Assembly: GCA_001596155.1 (NCBI GenBank)
Contig: CP014771.1
Span: forward strand, 4,464,001 to 4,528,000
Source of the DNA: Hymenobacter psoromatis
GTDB lineage: Bacteria; Bacteroidota; Bacteroidia; Cytophagales; Hymenobacteraceae
DNA length: 64,000 nucleotides
Direction: 5' to 3'
Both the position numbers and the translations under genes were made by a program. Of this stretch, positions 34,259 to 41,828 are shown in pieces; the first letter of the stretch is position 1, and each line of letters begins with the position of its first letter. The notes below the pieces were generated by a model. The model ran no database searches. It had not been told where the DNA came from and was given only the letters and a program-made list of their open reading frames with translations.

Positions 34259-35443
34259 ATGAATCTGGCCCTTTTTTTTGACCCGCTGCCCGACGAGCTG
34301 ACTGGCCCTACCCCCGCCCCGACCACCGTAGCGGCCTACGCCACGCGCTTTGCCGAAGACTTTCCGGACTGGCGCACGGCCGACTTGGCGCTCATTGGCC
34401 TCGACGAGTGGCGCGGCACGGCGGCCGGGCCGCCTCCGGCCGGCCAGCATGGCGCCAACCGCGTGCGCGAACGCTTTTATCAGCTCCAGCGCGGCACCAG
34501 CCCGCTCCGCCTCGTGGATTTGGGCAACCTGCGCCCCGGCCTCAGCCTGGAAGACACCTACCAGCGCCTGCGCGAGATTGTGCGGACTCTGCTCGAAGTC
34601 AACACTCTACCCCTGCTGCTGGGCGGCGGCCACGACCTCGACTACGGGCAGTTTCTGGCCTACGAGCCGCAGCATGAGGCCGTGCCCGCCATCAATTTCG
34701 CGGTGGTCGATTCGCGGCCTGATATGGCCATGCCCGGCCCGTATGCCGCGCCCGAAGACAGCCATCTGCGCCGCGTGCTCACGCACACGCCCAACTTCGT
34801 GTTTAGCTGCGCCCACCTGGCGCACCAGCAGTACCTGACGCCGCCCGAGGTGCTGGCCGCCTTCGAAAAGCTGTACTTCGAAACCATGAGCGTGGGCGAG
34901 CTGCGCACCGACCGCCGCCTGGCCGAGCCCGTGCTGCGTCAGGCAAATTTTCTGAGTGTCGATATTGCCGCCATTCGCTGGCAGGATGCGCCGGGCTACT
35001 ACCCGGCCAGCCCGTTTGGCCTCAGCAATGAGGATGCCGCTCAGCTCTGCTGGTACGCGGGTCATAATGAGCAGCTTACTTCCATTGGCTTGTATGGCTA
35101 CCGGCCCGACCACGACCCGCACGGGCTGGCTGCCGCCACGCTGGCCACCATGCTCTGGTACTTTATGGAAGGCTACTACCACCGCAAGCCCGAAACCGGT
35201 TTTGGCACCTACCGCTTCCTCACCTACACGCTGGTGCTGCCCGGCAACGGCCGCGATGAGCCCAACGAACTGGTATTTTACAAGTCGCGCCGGGCCGACA
35301 CCGACAAGTGGTGGATGGAAGTCGAAAGCCTCGCCGACCAGGCCGTAAAGCGCATTGTTCCTTGCACCCATCAGGACTACCTGCACGCCGCCCAGGGCGA
35401 CCTGCCCCAGCGCTGGATTCGGACCCAGGCATTATTAGGGTAG
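34259..35443 (+). CDS. Ureohydrolase-fold protein (formimidoylglutamase/arginase-like) with altered metal site
   Basis: From the ATG at 34259 (MNLALFFDPL) the product is 394 residues. The arginase/agmatinase fold is indicated by LPLLLGGGHDLDYG (about residues 118-130). However, the usual D-A-H-x-D is DSRPD (about 151-155), and the usual S-x-D-x-D-x-x-D is SVDIAAI (about 233-239), so several manganese ligands are missing. The final HDPHGLAAATLATMLWYFMEGYYHR block is typical of the Bacteroidota group annotated as formimidoylglutamase. The sequence therefore supports the fold but not the classical hydrolysis chemistry. It is divergent from the acyl-CoA ligase gene. A 22-residue upstream extension (from 34193) is rejected. 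Confidence 0.75.
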   Translation: MNLALFFDPLPDELTGPTPAPTTVAAYATRFAEDFPDWRTADLALIGLDEWRGTAAGPPPAGQHGANRVRERFYQLQRGTSPLRLVDLGNLRPGLSLEDTYQRLREIVRTLLEVNTLPLLLGGGHDLDYGQFLAYEPQHEAVPAINFAVVDSRPDMAMPGPYAAPEDSHLRRVLTHTPNFVFSCAHLAHQQYLTPPEVLAAFEKLYFETMSVGELRTDRRLAEPVLRQANFLSVDIAAIRWQDAPGYYPASPFGLSNEDAAQLCWYAGHNEQLTSIGLYGYRPDHDPHGLAAATLATMLWYFMEGYYHRKPETGFGTYRFLTYTLVLPGNGRDEPNELVFYKSRRADTDKWWMEVESLADQAVKRIVPCTHQDYLHAAQGDLPQRWIRTQALLG

Positions 35444-35444
35444 T

Positions 35445-35585
35445 TTCTGATTTTTATAACTTCCTGATTCGTAATTTCTTGTTTCGATTTCGCACTTTTT
35501 CTATAAATAACTTATAATTAGCAAAAAAATGAATATATTAACTAGAATTTATGAACCAGGAACCAGAAACTTATAAAAACCAGGA
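35445..35585. repeat. Inverted repeat reaching from a stop codon into the next gene
   Basis: Left arm 35445-35470 starts 1 bp after the ureohydrolase stop codon. Right arm 35560-35585, its complement with five mismatches in 26, lies inside codons 4-12 of the cytochrome b5-like gene. The shared core is TTTTTATAA. Confidence 0.6.
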
Positions 35586-35817
35586 GCTAAAAACCTACAC
35601 TCGCAGCCAGTTAGCCCTGCGCAATGGCCAGGACCGCGACGAAATCTGGGTGGCGTATCAGGGCAATATCTACGATGTTGGCCGCTCGCGGCTCTGGCAG
35701 CGCGGCAACCACTACGAGCACTGGGCCGGCCAGGACCTCACCCGCGAGCTGGACGAAGACGCGCCGCACATCGCCACCGTTTTTGATAAATTTCAGATAA
35801 TCGGCAAGCTCGCGTAG
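35551..35817 (+). CDS. Cytochrome b5-like heme/steroid-binding domain protein
   Basis: An 88-residue soluble protein. After a Gln/Glu/Lys/Tyr-rich N-terminus come YTRSQLALRNGQDRDEIWVA, YQGNIYDVGRSRLW and GNHYEHWAGQDLTRELDEDAPH, which follow the cytochrome b5 domain of the small bacterial (MAPR-like) type. His54, His57 and His73 are candidates for heme contacts. The only possible start is the ATG at 35551, and about the first 12 codons lie in an inverted-repeat arm. The stop codon starts the next repeat. The role is not evident from the neighbours. Confidence 0.8.
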   Translation: MNQEPETYKNQELKTYTRSQLALRNGQDRDEIWVAYQGNIYDVGRSRLWQRGNHYEHWAGQDLTRELDEDAPHIATVFDKFQIIGKLA

Positions 35818-35927
35818 GGTAAGCTTCAGCAAATGTGCGGTAAGCTTTAGCTTGCCGTGCGTTGCCATCTTCCTGCCGATAACCCGGCAGCTAAAGCTTA
35901 CCCTGCACGCCTAAAGCTTACCCTACA
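35815..35927. repeat. Inverted repeat, TAGGGTAAGCTTTAGC family
   Basis: Left part 35815-35853 and right part 35890-35927 each carry two copies of (G)GTAAGCTT(T/C)AGC in opposite orientation. The left arm begins at the cytochrome b5-like TAG, and the right arm ends 9 bp before the murQ ATG. Confidence 0.75.
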
Positions 35928-35935
35928 TTCGCCCC

Positions 35936-36733
35936 ATGACCACCGAAACTACCTCTGCCTACAACAACCTCGAAACGCTACCCACCGCTGCCCTGCTGGC
36001 GGGCCTGAACCAACTCGACCAGACCGTGCCGCTGGCTGTGCAAAAGGCTCTACCCCAAGTCGAAGCGCTGGTGGAGGCCGTGGTGGCGCGGCTGCGCGCC
36101 GGAGGCCGGCTATTCTACATTGGGGCTGGCACGAGCGGCCGGCTGGGGGTAGTAGATGCCTCCGAGTGCCCGCCCACGTTTGGGGTGCCGGCCGGGCGGG
36201 TAGTCGGCATCATGGCCGGCGGCGACGGGGCCATTCGGCAAGCCGTAGAAGGCGCTGAGGATAATGCTACGCAGGCCTGGGCTGATTTACAGCAGTTTAA
36301 CGCCAATGAGAAGGACGTGCTGGTGGGCATAGCCGCTTCGGGCCGCACGCCCTACGTGATAGGCGGCCTGCAAGCGGCGCGCGCCGCTGGCCTCGCCACC
36401 GGCTGCGTGGTCTGCAACGCCGGCTCGGCCGTCGCGGCGGCCTGCGAGTTTCCGGTGGAGGTAGTTACCGGCCCCGAGTTCATCACGGGCAGCACGCGCC
36501 TGAAAGCGGGCACGGCGCAAAAACTGGTGCTCAACATGCTGACTACGGCCACTTTTATTCGGCTGGGCCGCGTGAAAGGTAACAAAATGGTGGACATGCA
36601 GCTCAGCAATGATAAGCTCGTGGAGCGCGGCCAGCGCATGTTGATGGACGAGCTGGCCATTCCGGCCGCCGAAGCGGCCGACTTGCTGCGCCAGCACGGC
36701 TCGGTGCGGGCCGCTCTGGCCGCCGCAAGGTGA
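35936..36733 (+). CDS. murQ: N-acetylmuramic acid 6-phosphate etherase
   Basis: MurQ cleaves the D-lactyl ether of MurNAc-6-phosphate in cell-wall recycling. The SIS domain contains LFYIGAGTSGRLGVVDASECP with the conserved catalytic Glu, then GIMAGGDGAIRQAVEGAEDN, VGIAASGRTPYVIGGL and the C-terminal FITGSTRLKAGTAQKLVLNM. The product is 265 residues, about 30 shorter than E. coli MurQ, mainly at the C-terminus; all core motifs are present. No other recycling gene is adjacent. Confidence 0.92.
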   Translation: MTTETTSAYNNLETLPTAALLAGLNQLDQTVPLAVQKALPQVEALVEAVVARLRAGGRLFYIGAGTSGRLGVVDASECPPTFGVPAGRVVGIMAGGDGAIRQAVEGAEDNATQAWADLQQFNANEKDVLVGIAASGRTPYVIGGLQAARAAGLATGCVVCNAGSAVAAACEFPVEVVTGPEFITGSTRLKAGTAQKLVLNMLTTATFIRLGRVKGNKMVDMQLSNDKLVERGQRMLMDELAIPAAEAADLLRQHGSVRAALAAAR

Positions 36734-36740
36734 ACTTCGC

Positions 36741-36803
36741 GTTCCTGGTTGGTAGTTTCTAGTTGCTGGTTTGAACGACAACTAGAAACCAGCAACCAGG
36801 AAC
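36741..36803. repeat. Inverted repeat, GTTCCTGGTTGCTGGTTTC family
   Basis: Arms 36741-36763 and 36781-36803 (GTTCCTGGTTGGTAGTTTC and its complement) pair with two mismatches. The left arm starts 7 bp after the murQ stop codon. Related words (AACCAGGAACCAGAAAC) occur at 35554-35570. Confidence 0.75.
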
Positions 36804-36823
36804 CAGCAACTAAAGAGAAGGCC

Positions 36824-37390
36824 ATGCACACCATCGAACCCCATTACAATTGGATTGAGCAGTATTCAGCTGCCGAAGACCCGCGCTCGCCGCTCTTCGG
36901 TGCCGAATATAGCCTCGATACGTATAGCAATACTATTTACGGCTACTACATTCATCCTCAGTGGGATAGTATCGAATCGGATACACTGTTTTTCAAGATT
37001 CTGTGGGTCGATTACGATGATGGGGGTGCCATTCTGGAGTTTATCGGCGAATGGAACGACGCTATTGAGAACGACATCATGCAGCTCAAGCGCAGCATCC
37101 TGGATGTGCTGGTGCACGAAGGCATCCGGCGGTTCATTCTCATTGGCGAAAACGTATTCAATTTCCACGGCTCCGACGATAGCTATTATGAGGAGTGGTT
37201 TGAGGATGTGGAAGATGGCTGGATTGCGGGCGTCAACTTTCAGGACCACGTGCGCCGCGAAATGGGGCAATATAACCTCGACCACTACATCAATTTTGGG
37301 GGCACGCTCGACGATTTGCCCTGGCGCACTTACGAGCCGCGCCGCCTGTTCGAAGAAGTCGATGGTCTGTTGCGGCGGCGGCTTGGCTAA
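36824..37390 (+). CDS. Conserved Bacteroidota protein of unknown function
   Basis: From the ATG at 36824 (MHTIEPHYNW) the product is 188 residues with no signal peptide. It is highly acidic and aromatic, with IYGYYIHPQWDSIESDTLFFKILWVDYDDGGAI, FIGEWNDAIENDIMQLKR and RRFILIGENVFNFHGSDDSYYEEWFEDVED. I recall this as a well-conserved hypothetical family across Bacteroidota, without an assigned role. An in-frame ATG at 36749 would add 25 residues translated from repeat sequence and is rejected. It is convergent with a small secreted-protein gene across a strong palindromic terminator. Confidence 0.78.
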   Translation: MHTIEPHYNWIEQYSAAEDPRSPLFGAEYSLDTYSNTIYGYYIHPQWDSIESDTLFFKILWVDYDDGGAILEFIGEWNDAIENDIMQLKRSILDVLVHEGIRRFILIGENVFNFHGSDDSYYEEWFEDVEDGWIAGVNFQDHVRREMGQYNLDHYINFGGTLDDLPWRTYEPRRLFEEVDGLLRRRLG

Positions 37391-37438
37391 GTAGCCTCCC
37401 CACCCACCAAGGGGCGGCGCAAGGGGGGTAGGGACCCA

Positions 37439-37490
37439 CAAAGAAGGGATGCAGAAGCCGGCATGTGCCGGCTTCTGCATCCCTTCTTTG
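37439..37490. terminator. Near-perfect 52-base palindrome, bidirectional terminator
   Basis: Perfect 25-bp arms at 37439-37463 and 37466-37490 (CAAAGAAGGGATGCAG...) are separated by only two bases, between two convergent genes. Ends are A-rich on one side and T-rich on the other. Confidence 0.8.
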
Positions 37491-37509
37491 CGCAGAATAG
37501 TAAGCGCTA

Positions 37510-37803
37510 CTATTCCTTTTTCTTGTTCTTGTGGCCTTTAGGAGAGGCTACTTCCCCATCGTCCTTTTGTGAGCCTGCCGCATCGGTAATGATACGGTTC
37601 TGCTCGGCTACGGAGCCTTTATATACTTCGGGGCCATTTTGCTTGCGCAGCTTGCGCCGACGCTTCAGTTCGGCTTTGCTCATCGGAGCCTGTTCCGGAG
37701 ATGTTTGCTTGATAGTTAGGGGCAAGGCTGACGACGATGTAAGCGGGGCGGCTTCAACCGCTGAGGCGCCAGCCAGCAGGGCTACGAAAAGAATGTTTTT
37801 CAT
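37510..37803 (-). CDS. Small secreted basic protein, unknown function
   Basis: A 97-residue protein with a Sec signal (MKNILFVALLAGASAVEA). The mature part is disordered-looking and basic, with SKAELKRRRKLRKQNGPEVY and a tail ending GHKNKKKE. No family was recognised. It is flanked on both sides by long palindromic terminators. Confidence 0.65.
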   Translation of the reverse strand: MKNILFVALLAGASAVEAAPLTSSSALPLTIKQTSPEQAPMSKAELKRRRKLRKQNGPEVYKGSVAEQNRIITDAAGSQKDDGEVASPKGHKNKKKE

Positions 37804-37981
37804 GGTAATCGGTGAAGGTATGCGGAAAGATAGGGGAGATTTTGCACTCTTAGTACGTTGGCTTGACTAATTTTGATGCAAAACGTACTTTGAATAATAC
37901 AGTAAGTGGAGTTTGGCAAGCGGCTGATGCCATAAATGCCTGCTCTACGGTTTCAAAATACATGCCAGCAATTTTCTGCCC

Positions 37982-38058
37982 ATCAAGCACCTAAAAAAAG
38001 CTCTGTCCGTGAAGGCAGAGCTTTTTTTAGGTGCTTGATAATAACCAGCGTGGTTATT
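37982..38058 (-). terminator. Tandem hairpins after the DAMEAK lipoprotein gene
   Basis: Perfect 24-bp arms at 37982-38005 and 38016-38039 (ATCAAGCACCTAAAAAAAGC...) enclose CTCTG/CAGAG and A/T runs. Immediately on the gene side is a second short hairpin, AATAACCA / TGGTTATT (38040-38058). Confidence 0.8.
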
Positions 38059-38067
38059 ATCAAGCTG

Positions 38068-38289
38068 TTACTTAGGGTCTTTCGCGTCAGCAGCGTCGCC
38101 GATAGCTTCGCCTTTCTTGTCGGCCGAGTCGCGAACGACATCTGCCTTAGCTTCCATAGCGTCAGCTTTGGCTTCGCCTTCAGCTTTCACCGCGTTGCCT
38201 TGAGCTTCCATAGCATCTTCTTTTTTGCTGTCGCACGAGGCGAGCGACAGTGACATGGCAGCAACGGCGAGAAACAGTACTTTTTTCAT
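38068..38289 (-). CDS. Small Ala/Glu/Lys-rich lipoprotein
   Basis: A 73-residue protein with a lipoprotein signal MKKVLFLAVAAMSLSLASC (Cys19). The mature part has repeats of the type (K/E)-x-D-A-M-E-A-(Q/K) and is rich in Ala, Asp, Glu and Lys, which favours one long amphipathic helix. Such small helical lipoproteins are common in Bacteroidota; Braun-type linking or chaperone roles are speculation. It sits upstream of a strong double terminator. Confidence 0.7.
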   Translation of the reverse strand: MKKVLFLAVAAMSLSLASCDSKKEDAMEAQGNAVKAEGEAKADAMEAKADVVRDSADKKGEAIGDAADAKDPK

Positions 38290-38374
38290 GGTGTTAGGTT
38301 GGAAAGGGTTTTTTGATAGTTTCCACCCTTAATACTTAGCTACTGCGGAGGTAACCCAATACTTCATCAAAAAC

Positions 38375-39694
38375 TTACTTTTTCCGAAAAGCCAGCCCGA
38401 TGGGCACTCCCTTGAAGTCAAAATGCTCGCGCATGCGGTTTTCGAGGTAGCGGGCGTAGGAATCAGGGATATACTGCGGCAGGTTGCAGAAAAAGGCAAA
38501 CACCGGGTTGTGCGTGGGCAGCTGGGTAGCGTACTTGATGCGCACCATCTTGCCTTTCTGAATGGGCGGTGGGTATTTCTCAATCTCCTTCAGCATCACG
38601 TCGTTGAGCTGCGAAGTCGGGATTTTCTTGCGCTTGTTCGCATACACTTCCATGATGACTTCCAGCGCTTTATGCACCCGCTGCTTGTTGAGCACCGACA
38701 CGAACAAAACGGGGGGGTAGGCGATGGGCGCGATTTTCTCCATGATTTTGGCTTCAAAATCGCGGGCCGTATTCGTCTCCTTGCCCTCGATTAAGTCCCA
38801 CTTATTCACCAGAATAACGATTCCCTTGCGATTCTTGTCGGCCAAGGCGATAATGCTCACGTCCTGGGCTTCGATGCTGCGGCTGGCGTCGAGCATAACC
38901 ACGCACACGTCGCTGGCCTCCATCGCGCGCAGGGTGCGCATGTTGGAGTAAAACTCGACGTCCTCGTTCACGCGCGCCTTGCGGCGCAAGCCGGCCGTAT
39001 CGACCAGCATAAACTCGTGGCCGAAAGCGCTGTACTTGGCTTCAATCGAGTCGCGGGTGGTGCCGGCAATGTCGGTCACGATGCTGCGCTCTTCGCCCAG
39101 CAACAGGTTGACAAACGACGACTTACCCACGTTGGGGCGGCCCAGCACGGCAATGCGGGGTAGGCCGGCGTTGGGCTCTTCCTCGCCCACTTCCTCGAAG
39201 TGGCTGACCACGGCATCCAGCAATTCGCCGGTGCCCGAGCCATTCGCTGAGCTAATGGCAAATACTTCCGTATTGCCGAGGCCCAGCGCGTAAAATTCGC
39301 CCGAGCCTTGGGCACGTAAGTTGGTATCGGCCTTATTGGCAACCAGGTAGATTGGCTTTTTGCCGATGTAGCGGCGCAGCACTTCGGCAAATTCTTCGTC
39401 GAGGCCCTGCACACCGGCGTCGGCATCGACCATGAACAGGATAACGTCGGCCTCGTCAATGGCCAGCTTCACCTGGCGGTTGATTTCGCTCTCGAAAATA
39501 TCGTCCGAGTTGTGGACGTAGCCGCCCGTGTCAATGACGGTAAAGTTGTGGCCAATCCAGTCGCCGTAGCCGTAGTGGCGGTCGCGGGTTACCCCGCTTT
39601 GGTTGTCCATAATGGCCTGGCGGCGGCCCACCAAGCGGTTGAACAGGGTGGACTTGCCCACGTTGGGGCGGCCCACTATTGCAATGGTATTCAT
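38375..39694 (-). CDS. der: GTPase Der (EngA)
   Basis: From the ATG at 39694 (MNTIAIVGRPNVGKSTLF) the product is 439 residues with two tandem GTPase domains and a C-terminal KH-like domain. G1 motifs are GRPNVGKS in both domains; G3 is DTGG (first) and DTAG (second); G4 is NKAD and NKWD. The C-terminal part includes VRIKYATQLPTHNPVFAFFCN. Der acts in 50S ribosome maturation. Era follows on the same strand side, so the two ribosome-assembly GTPases are neighbours. An ATG at 39724 would add ten residues before the conserved start. Confidence 0.96.
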   Translation of the reverse strand: MNTIAIVGRPNVGKSTLFNRLVGRRQAIMDNQSGVTRDRHYGYGDWIGHNFTVIDTGGYVHNSDDIFESEINRQVKLAIDEADVILFMVDADAGVQGLDEEFAEVLRRYIGKKPIYLVANKADTNLRAQGSGEFYALGLGNTEVFAISSANGSGTGELLDAVVSHFEEVGEEEPNAGLPRIAVLGRPNVGKSSFVNLLLGEERSIVTDIAGTTRDSIEAKYSAFGHEFMLVDTAGLRRKARVNEDVEFYSNMRTLRAMEASDVCVVMLDASRSIEAQDVSIIALADKNRKGIVILVNKWDLIEGKETNTARDFEAKIMEKIAPIAYPPVLFVSVLNKQRVHKALEVIMEVYANKRKKIPTSQLNDVMLKEIEKYPPPIQKGKMVRIKYATQLPTHNPVFAFFCNLPQYIPDSYARYLENRMREHFDFKGVPIGLAFRKK

Positions 39695-39795
39695 GTAGTT
39701 GGCTCCAGCCGCCGGCCCGACCAATGGCGCGGCAGTACCCGGAGTAGTTAGGGGTTAAAATGGTCGAATTTTATAAGCGTAAGTCTGAAACGTTC

Positions 39796-39894
39796 GTCAT
39801 TGCGAGCGCAGCGCGGCAATCGTATCCGCACGATAGGCGAACGACTGGCGTGCGTATCGGCTTGGTGCGATTGCTTCGCTTTGCTCGCAATGAC
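39796..39894. repeat. REP-like inverted repeat, GTCATTGCGAG family
   Basis: GTCATTGCGAGCGCAGCGCG (39796-39815) and its diverged complement ending TTTGCTCGCAATGAC (39880-39894) bound a 99-bp element between era and der. Relatives are at 55937-55965 and 57012-57128. Confidence 0.75.
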
Positions 39895-39908
39895 AAAAGC
39901 GGTGGTTG

Positions 39909-40805
39909 CTACTGATACCCGAATCGGCTCAACGCCTTGGCATCGGTGCGCCAGTTCGCGTTCACTTTCACGAACAATTCCAGGAACACTTTTTTCTGAA
40001 AAAACTTCTCCATTTCCTCGCGGGCCCAGGTACCGACTTTCTTCAGAGCCTCGCCCTTGGCCCCAATGATGATGCCCTTCTGACTGTCGCGCTCCACGTA
40101 AATGACGCCGCGAATGCGGATAATGTCGTCGTCTTCCTTGAACTCTTCGATGGCGACCTCGCAGCTGTAAGGCACCTCTTTTTTGTAGAGCTTGAAGATT
40201 TTTTCGCGCACCATTTCGGCAGCGAAAAAGCGCTCGGGCTTGTCGGTAAGCTCGTCCTTGGGGTAGTAGGGCGGGTGAATGGGCAGGCTTTCGAGGGCCA
40301 GCTGCAACACGCGCTCGGTGCCGAAGGCGTTGAGGGCCGAGATGGGCAGCACGTCGGTGGCATTGGGCAGCTGCTCTTTCCAGTAGGCGAGCTTGGCTTC
40401 CACGTCGGCCTGGTTGGCCTGGTCTATCTTATTGACCAGGATGTAGATAGGCGTGTCCTCCGTTTTGCGCAGGCGCTCAATCACGGGCTCCTCGTCGTAC
40501 TTTTCGTAGATGTCGGTGACGAACAGAATCACGTCGGCATCTTCCAAAGACGAATACACGAAGGCCATCATGGCGTTGTGCAGCTCATATTTGGGCTGGA
40601 TAATACCGGGCGTGTCGGAGTAGATGAGCTGAAAATCGTCGCCGTTGAGAATACCCAGAATGCGATGGCGCGTGGTCTGGGCCTTGCTCGTTACAATGCT
40701 CAGGCGCTCGCCCACCAGCGCATTCATCAGCGTAGATTTGCCCACGTTGGGCTTGCCAATGATGCTGACAAAGCCGGCACGGTGAGGCTTAGGTTCAGGA
40801 TTCAC
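39909..40805 (-). CDS. era: GTPase Era
   Basis: A 298-residue GTPase for 30S subunit assembly. Motifs: GKPNVGKSTLMNALVG (G1), YSDTPGI (G3), VNKID (G4). The C-terminal KH domain contains VIYVERDSQKGIIIGAKGEALKKVG, with the G-x-x-G RNA-binding loop. Length fits the family. A full TAnnTTTG match (TACCTTTG) lies at 40852-40845, 40 bp upstream of the start. Confidence 0.95.
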   Translation of the reverse strand: MNPEPKPHRAGFVSIIGKPNVGKSTLMNALVGERLSIVTSKAQTTRHRILGILNGDDFQLIYSDTPGIIQPKYELHNAMMAFVYSSLEDADVILFVTDIYEKYDEEPVIERLRKTEDTPIYILVNKIDQANQADVEAKLAYWKEQLPNATDVLPISALNAFGTERVLQLALESLPIHPPYYPKDELTDKPERFFAAEMVREKIFKLYKKEVPYSCEVAIEEFKEDDDIIRIRGVIYVERDSQKGIIIGAKGEALKKVGTWAREEMEKFFQKKVFLELFVKVNANWRTDAKALSRFGYQ

Positions 40806-41161
40806 AGTAGATAATTGTAAGGATAGTTTTGAAAATCAGCCTGCAAAGGTACGAAATTTTTAGTGGCCAGCCGCTGGTGGAATTGGAACAAAGCAGCCGG
40901 TCGGCGTGAGGATGCCGTATCCATTCGGCACTCTTTCCGACAAGGAAAGGGAGAGCTGGTTCCAGGTTTTGGCTATATAGCTCCAACAGTTGGCGTAGGG
41001 TTTACTCGCTGCTTGTCGAAATAAAGAGCTAGGGCAAGAAGCACCCGCAGAGGACAGAACCGCTTGCGCGAAAAGTCAATTCGATTTACGGAAACCATCA
41101 GTAAACCCAGGGGCAGCCGCTAGGACCTTTGTGCTGAACAAACACCCTCAGATTTTCTGCC
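40806..41161. other. 356-bp spacer upstream of era
   Basis: No gene is supported. On the minus strand TACCTTTG at 40852-40845 is a likely -7 element for era. The rest (about 40870-41130) has average composition, scattered short stems (for example near 40950-40990) and no recognised RNA or protein remnant. Confidence 0.45.
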
Positions 41162-41815
41162 ATGTTTTTAGGTCATTTCGGAGTTGGTTTTGCCGCCAAG
41201 CCCCTGCAACCGCGCGTATCGTTGGGTACCCTGTTTCTGGCGGCGCAACTAGCTGATTTGCTGTGGCCCACGCTGCTGCTGCTGGGCGTAGAGCGCGTAG
41301 AAATAAAGCCCGGTCTGATGGCCGCTTCGCCCTTTGATTTTGTGTATTATCCCTTTTCGCATAGTCTGTTGGCGCAGTTGCTGCTTGGTTTGGCGCTGGG
41401 CCTGGGTTATGGCCTGCTGCGGCATAACTGGCGCGGGGCGCTGCTGGTGGGCCTGCTGGTGCCCAGCCACTGGCTACTCGACCTGCTCATGCACCGCCCC
41501 GACCTGCCCTTCTATCCTGGTCATTCGCCCGAGGTGGGTTTGGGACTCTGGAACTACCTGCCCGCCACGCTGCTCCTGGAACTGGGAGCGCTGCTGGCCG
41601 GCCTCTGGGTGTACGTGCGCCGCACCCGGCCCCGTACCCGCGCCGGCCGCTACGGCCTGTGGATACTGGTGGGCCTGCTGGTGGCTTCTTATCTGGGGAG
41701 TGAGCTTGGCCCGGCCCCGGCCAGTGTGGCGGCCATCGCCTGGGGCGGCCAACTGCTGTGGCTATTCGTGGGTCTGGGATATTGGGTCGATGCCAACCGG
41801 GAACTGGTGAGCTAG
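41162..41815 (+). CDS. Polytopic membrane protein, YdjM-like metal-dependent hydrolase family
   Basis: A 217-residue protein with about five or six hydrophobic segments. The motifs HFGVGFAAK at the start, PFSHSLL (about residue 60) and PSHWLLDLLMHRPDLP (about residue 105) give the spaced His and Asp residues typical of the membrane-bound metal-dependent hydrolase family (PF04307, YdjM-like). The activity of the family is poorly defined. It is convergent with the AraC-type regulator, the stop codons being 13 bp apart. Confidence 0.7.
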   Translation: MFLGHFGVGFAAKPLQPRVSLGTLFLAAQLADLLWPTLLLLGVERVEIKPGLMAASPFDFVYYPFSHSLLAQLLLGLALGLGYGLLRHNWRGALLVGLLVPSHWLLDLLMHRPDLPFYPGHSPEVGLGLWNYLPATLLLELGALLAGLWVYVRRTRPRTRAGRYGLWILVGLLVASYLGSELGPAPASVAAIAWGGQLLWLFVGLGYWVDANRELVS

Positions 41816-41828
41816 TTGGGGAGGGGGG

